A stretch of 42,312 nt of DNA from positions 35,786 through 78,097 of the forward strand of contig DMYD01000040.1 of the NCBI GenBank assembly GCA_003483745.1, written 5' to 3'. The number at the start of each line of letters is the position of its first letter. The first letter of the stretch is position 1. The notes under the pieces were generated by a model. That model was not told where the DNA came from. It ran no database searches and saw only the letters and a list, made by a program, of their open reading frames with translations. Below, piece after piece: positions 41,669 through 42,312 of this stretch. Source of the stretch: Roseburia sp. GTDB lineage: Bacteria; Bacillota; Clostridia; Lachnospirales; Lachnospiraceae. The translations under genes and the position numbers were made by a program.

Positions 41669-42312
41669 ATGCGTTATATAAAAGAAATATTAAAGAAAAA
41701 CAGAATATGGGTATTAGTCTACATTGGGCTAGGTATATTTAATGCATTTATGGCTAATTACAAGGCTGACTATTTCCAAAAGGTCATTGATGGATTGGCT
41801 GATAGAACACTTGCATTTGCAGGAGTTGCAACATATGGTTTTATTTTGCTGGTAAATTATTGTATGAATTATCTGGATAATTATCCTGAAAAGAAATTGG
41901 AACATGGTATTTATCTGGATTTTAAGCTTTTGTCCCTTAGAAAAATAAGTACAATTGATTATACAGAATACCAGAAAATAGGTACAGGCAAACTTGTTCA
42001 AAGGATTGAGAATGGTTCAACAGCAGGAAGAAATGTATTATTCAATTTCTGGTTGTGTTTGATTCGAGACCTACTTCCTACCATTGTTTTTAGTGTATAC
42101 TTTATTTGGAAAATAGATAAAAAAGTTACTTATGTATTGTTTGTAGGCTATATGCTTATTTTTATAATAACCAACATTCTACTAAAGTTTTTATATAAAA
42201 TAAAAGAAAAAATTTTGAACAGTGAAGAGCTACTAAATCATTATTTGGTTAGAGGCTTTATGGAAATGTTGATATTTCGTATGAGCAAACAGTTTCCGAA
42301 TGAAATAAAGAA
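41669..42312 (+). CDS. ABC transporter membrane-domain protein (5' part, runs off the window)
   Basis: A complete-looking start (ATG after AAAGGAG) opens a frame with no stop to the window edge. The first 214 residues contain hydrophobic segments at about 13-28, 48-65 and 130-150, then one at 155-175. The intracellular-loop style block (YLDFKLLSLRKISTIDY, YQKIGTGKLVQRIENG) is typical of ABC_membrane exporters. The nucleotide-binding domain should follow beyond the window. Base use is clearly more AT-rich than in the genes before 41500, which hints at acquisition. The short ORF and repeats upstream suggest peptide export or attenuation, but the substrate is unknown. Confidence 0.75.
   Translation, partial: MRYIKEILKKNRIWVLVYIGLGIFNAFMANYKADYFQKVIDGLADRTLAFAGVATYGFILLVNYCMNYLDNYPEKKLEHGIYLDFKLLSLRKISTIDYTEYQKIGTGKLVQRIENGSTAGRNVLFNFWLCLIRDLLPTIVFSVYFIWKIDKKVTYVLFVGYMLIFIITNILLKFLYKIKEKILNSEELLNHYLVRGFMEMLIFRMSKQFPNEIK

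Noticed and set aside
41574..41739. Alternative frame (LADCAEVKRNLLAVVDC) overlapping the ABC transporter start
   Set aside because: It has no ribosome binding site or ATG start near its beginning and runs 70 bp into the transporter gene; it may matter only if the leader ORF proves to be frameshifted.

Overview
This window looks like the chromosome of a low-to-moderate GC Firmicute of the Lachnospiraceae, most like Roseburia/Agathobacter. That placement is my inference from protein style, gene order and a SigD-type (motility sigma) promoter, not from a database search. Nearly all genes lie on the + strand. Only pyrI, pyrB and one small membrane gene (8264-10209) are on the - strand. No tRNA, 5S/16S/23S rRNA or CRISPR array was seen; the one clear RNA gene is rnpB.

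Region by region. 24-5573: information-processing cluster dnaG-rpoD-trmK plus a TGS/uridine-kinase-like protein. 5585-6157: rnpB with its own promoter and a terminator-like hairpin. 6259-8181: a membrane zinc-ribbon protein, a DUF5685-like protein and a J-domain protein. 8264-9707: pyrB-pyrI on the - strand with a strong promoter. 9805-11909: a small PF06541-like membrane protein divergent from a MurE-like ligase. 11932-23931: a long housekeeping run, priA-def-fmt-yugP-rsmB-rlmN-prpC-prkC-rsgA-rpe-thiN, with short gaps or overlaps, linking replication restart, translation start, rRNA modification and the PASTA kinase/phosphatase pair. 24062-25788: Hpt protein, a probably frameshifted gene, and a receiver-HD-GYP protein. 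25926-26912: decayed tyrosine integrase with two internal deletions. 26977-28985: ychF, a YlmC/YmxH-type gene and nrdR. 29005-31604: an unknown protein behind a SigD-like promoter, a structured intergenic region, yqeG behind 18/19-bp tandem repeats, rpiB and efp. 31653-37125: a cytoplasmic periplasmic-binding-protein-like/GGDEF fusion, a membrane-anchored serine hydrolase and a LysM/M14 peptidoglycan peptidase. 37293-40961: a CobW-like GTPase, a leucine-rich-repeat protein and a VWA-like protein, with a MITE-like element of about 330 bp between the last two. 40963-41494: remnant of a GH2-family glycosidase. 41529-42312: a more AT-rich segment with a short leader ORF and the 5' part of an ABC exporter that runs off the window.

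The most unusual items are the MITE-like long inverted repeat, the SigD-type promoter in front of an unknown protein, the coding-capable tandem repeats in front of yqeG, the CobW-like/LRR/VWA cluster with degenerate metal motifs and no AAA+ partner, the PBP-GGDEF plus membrane hydrolase pair, and the repeated octamer around the ABC-transporter leader. I found no wholly new defence or mobile system that I could support from sequence alone.
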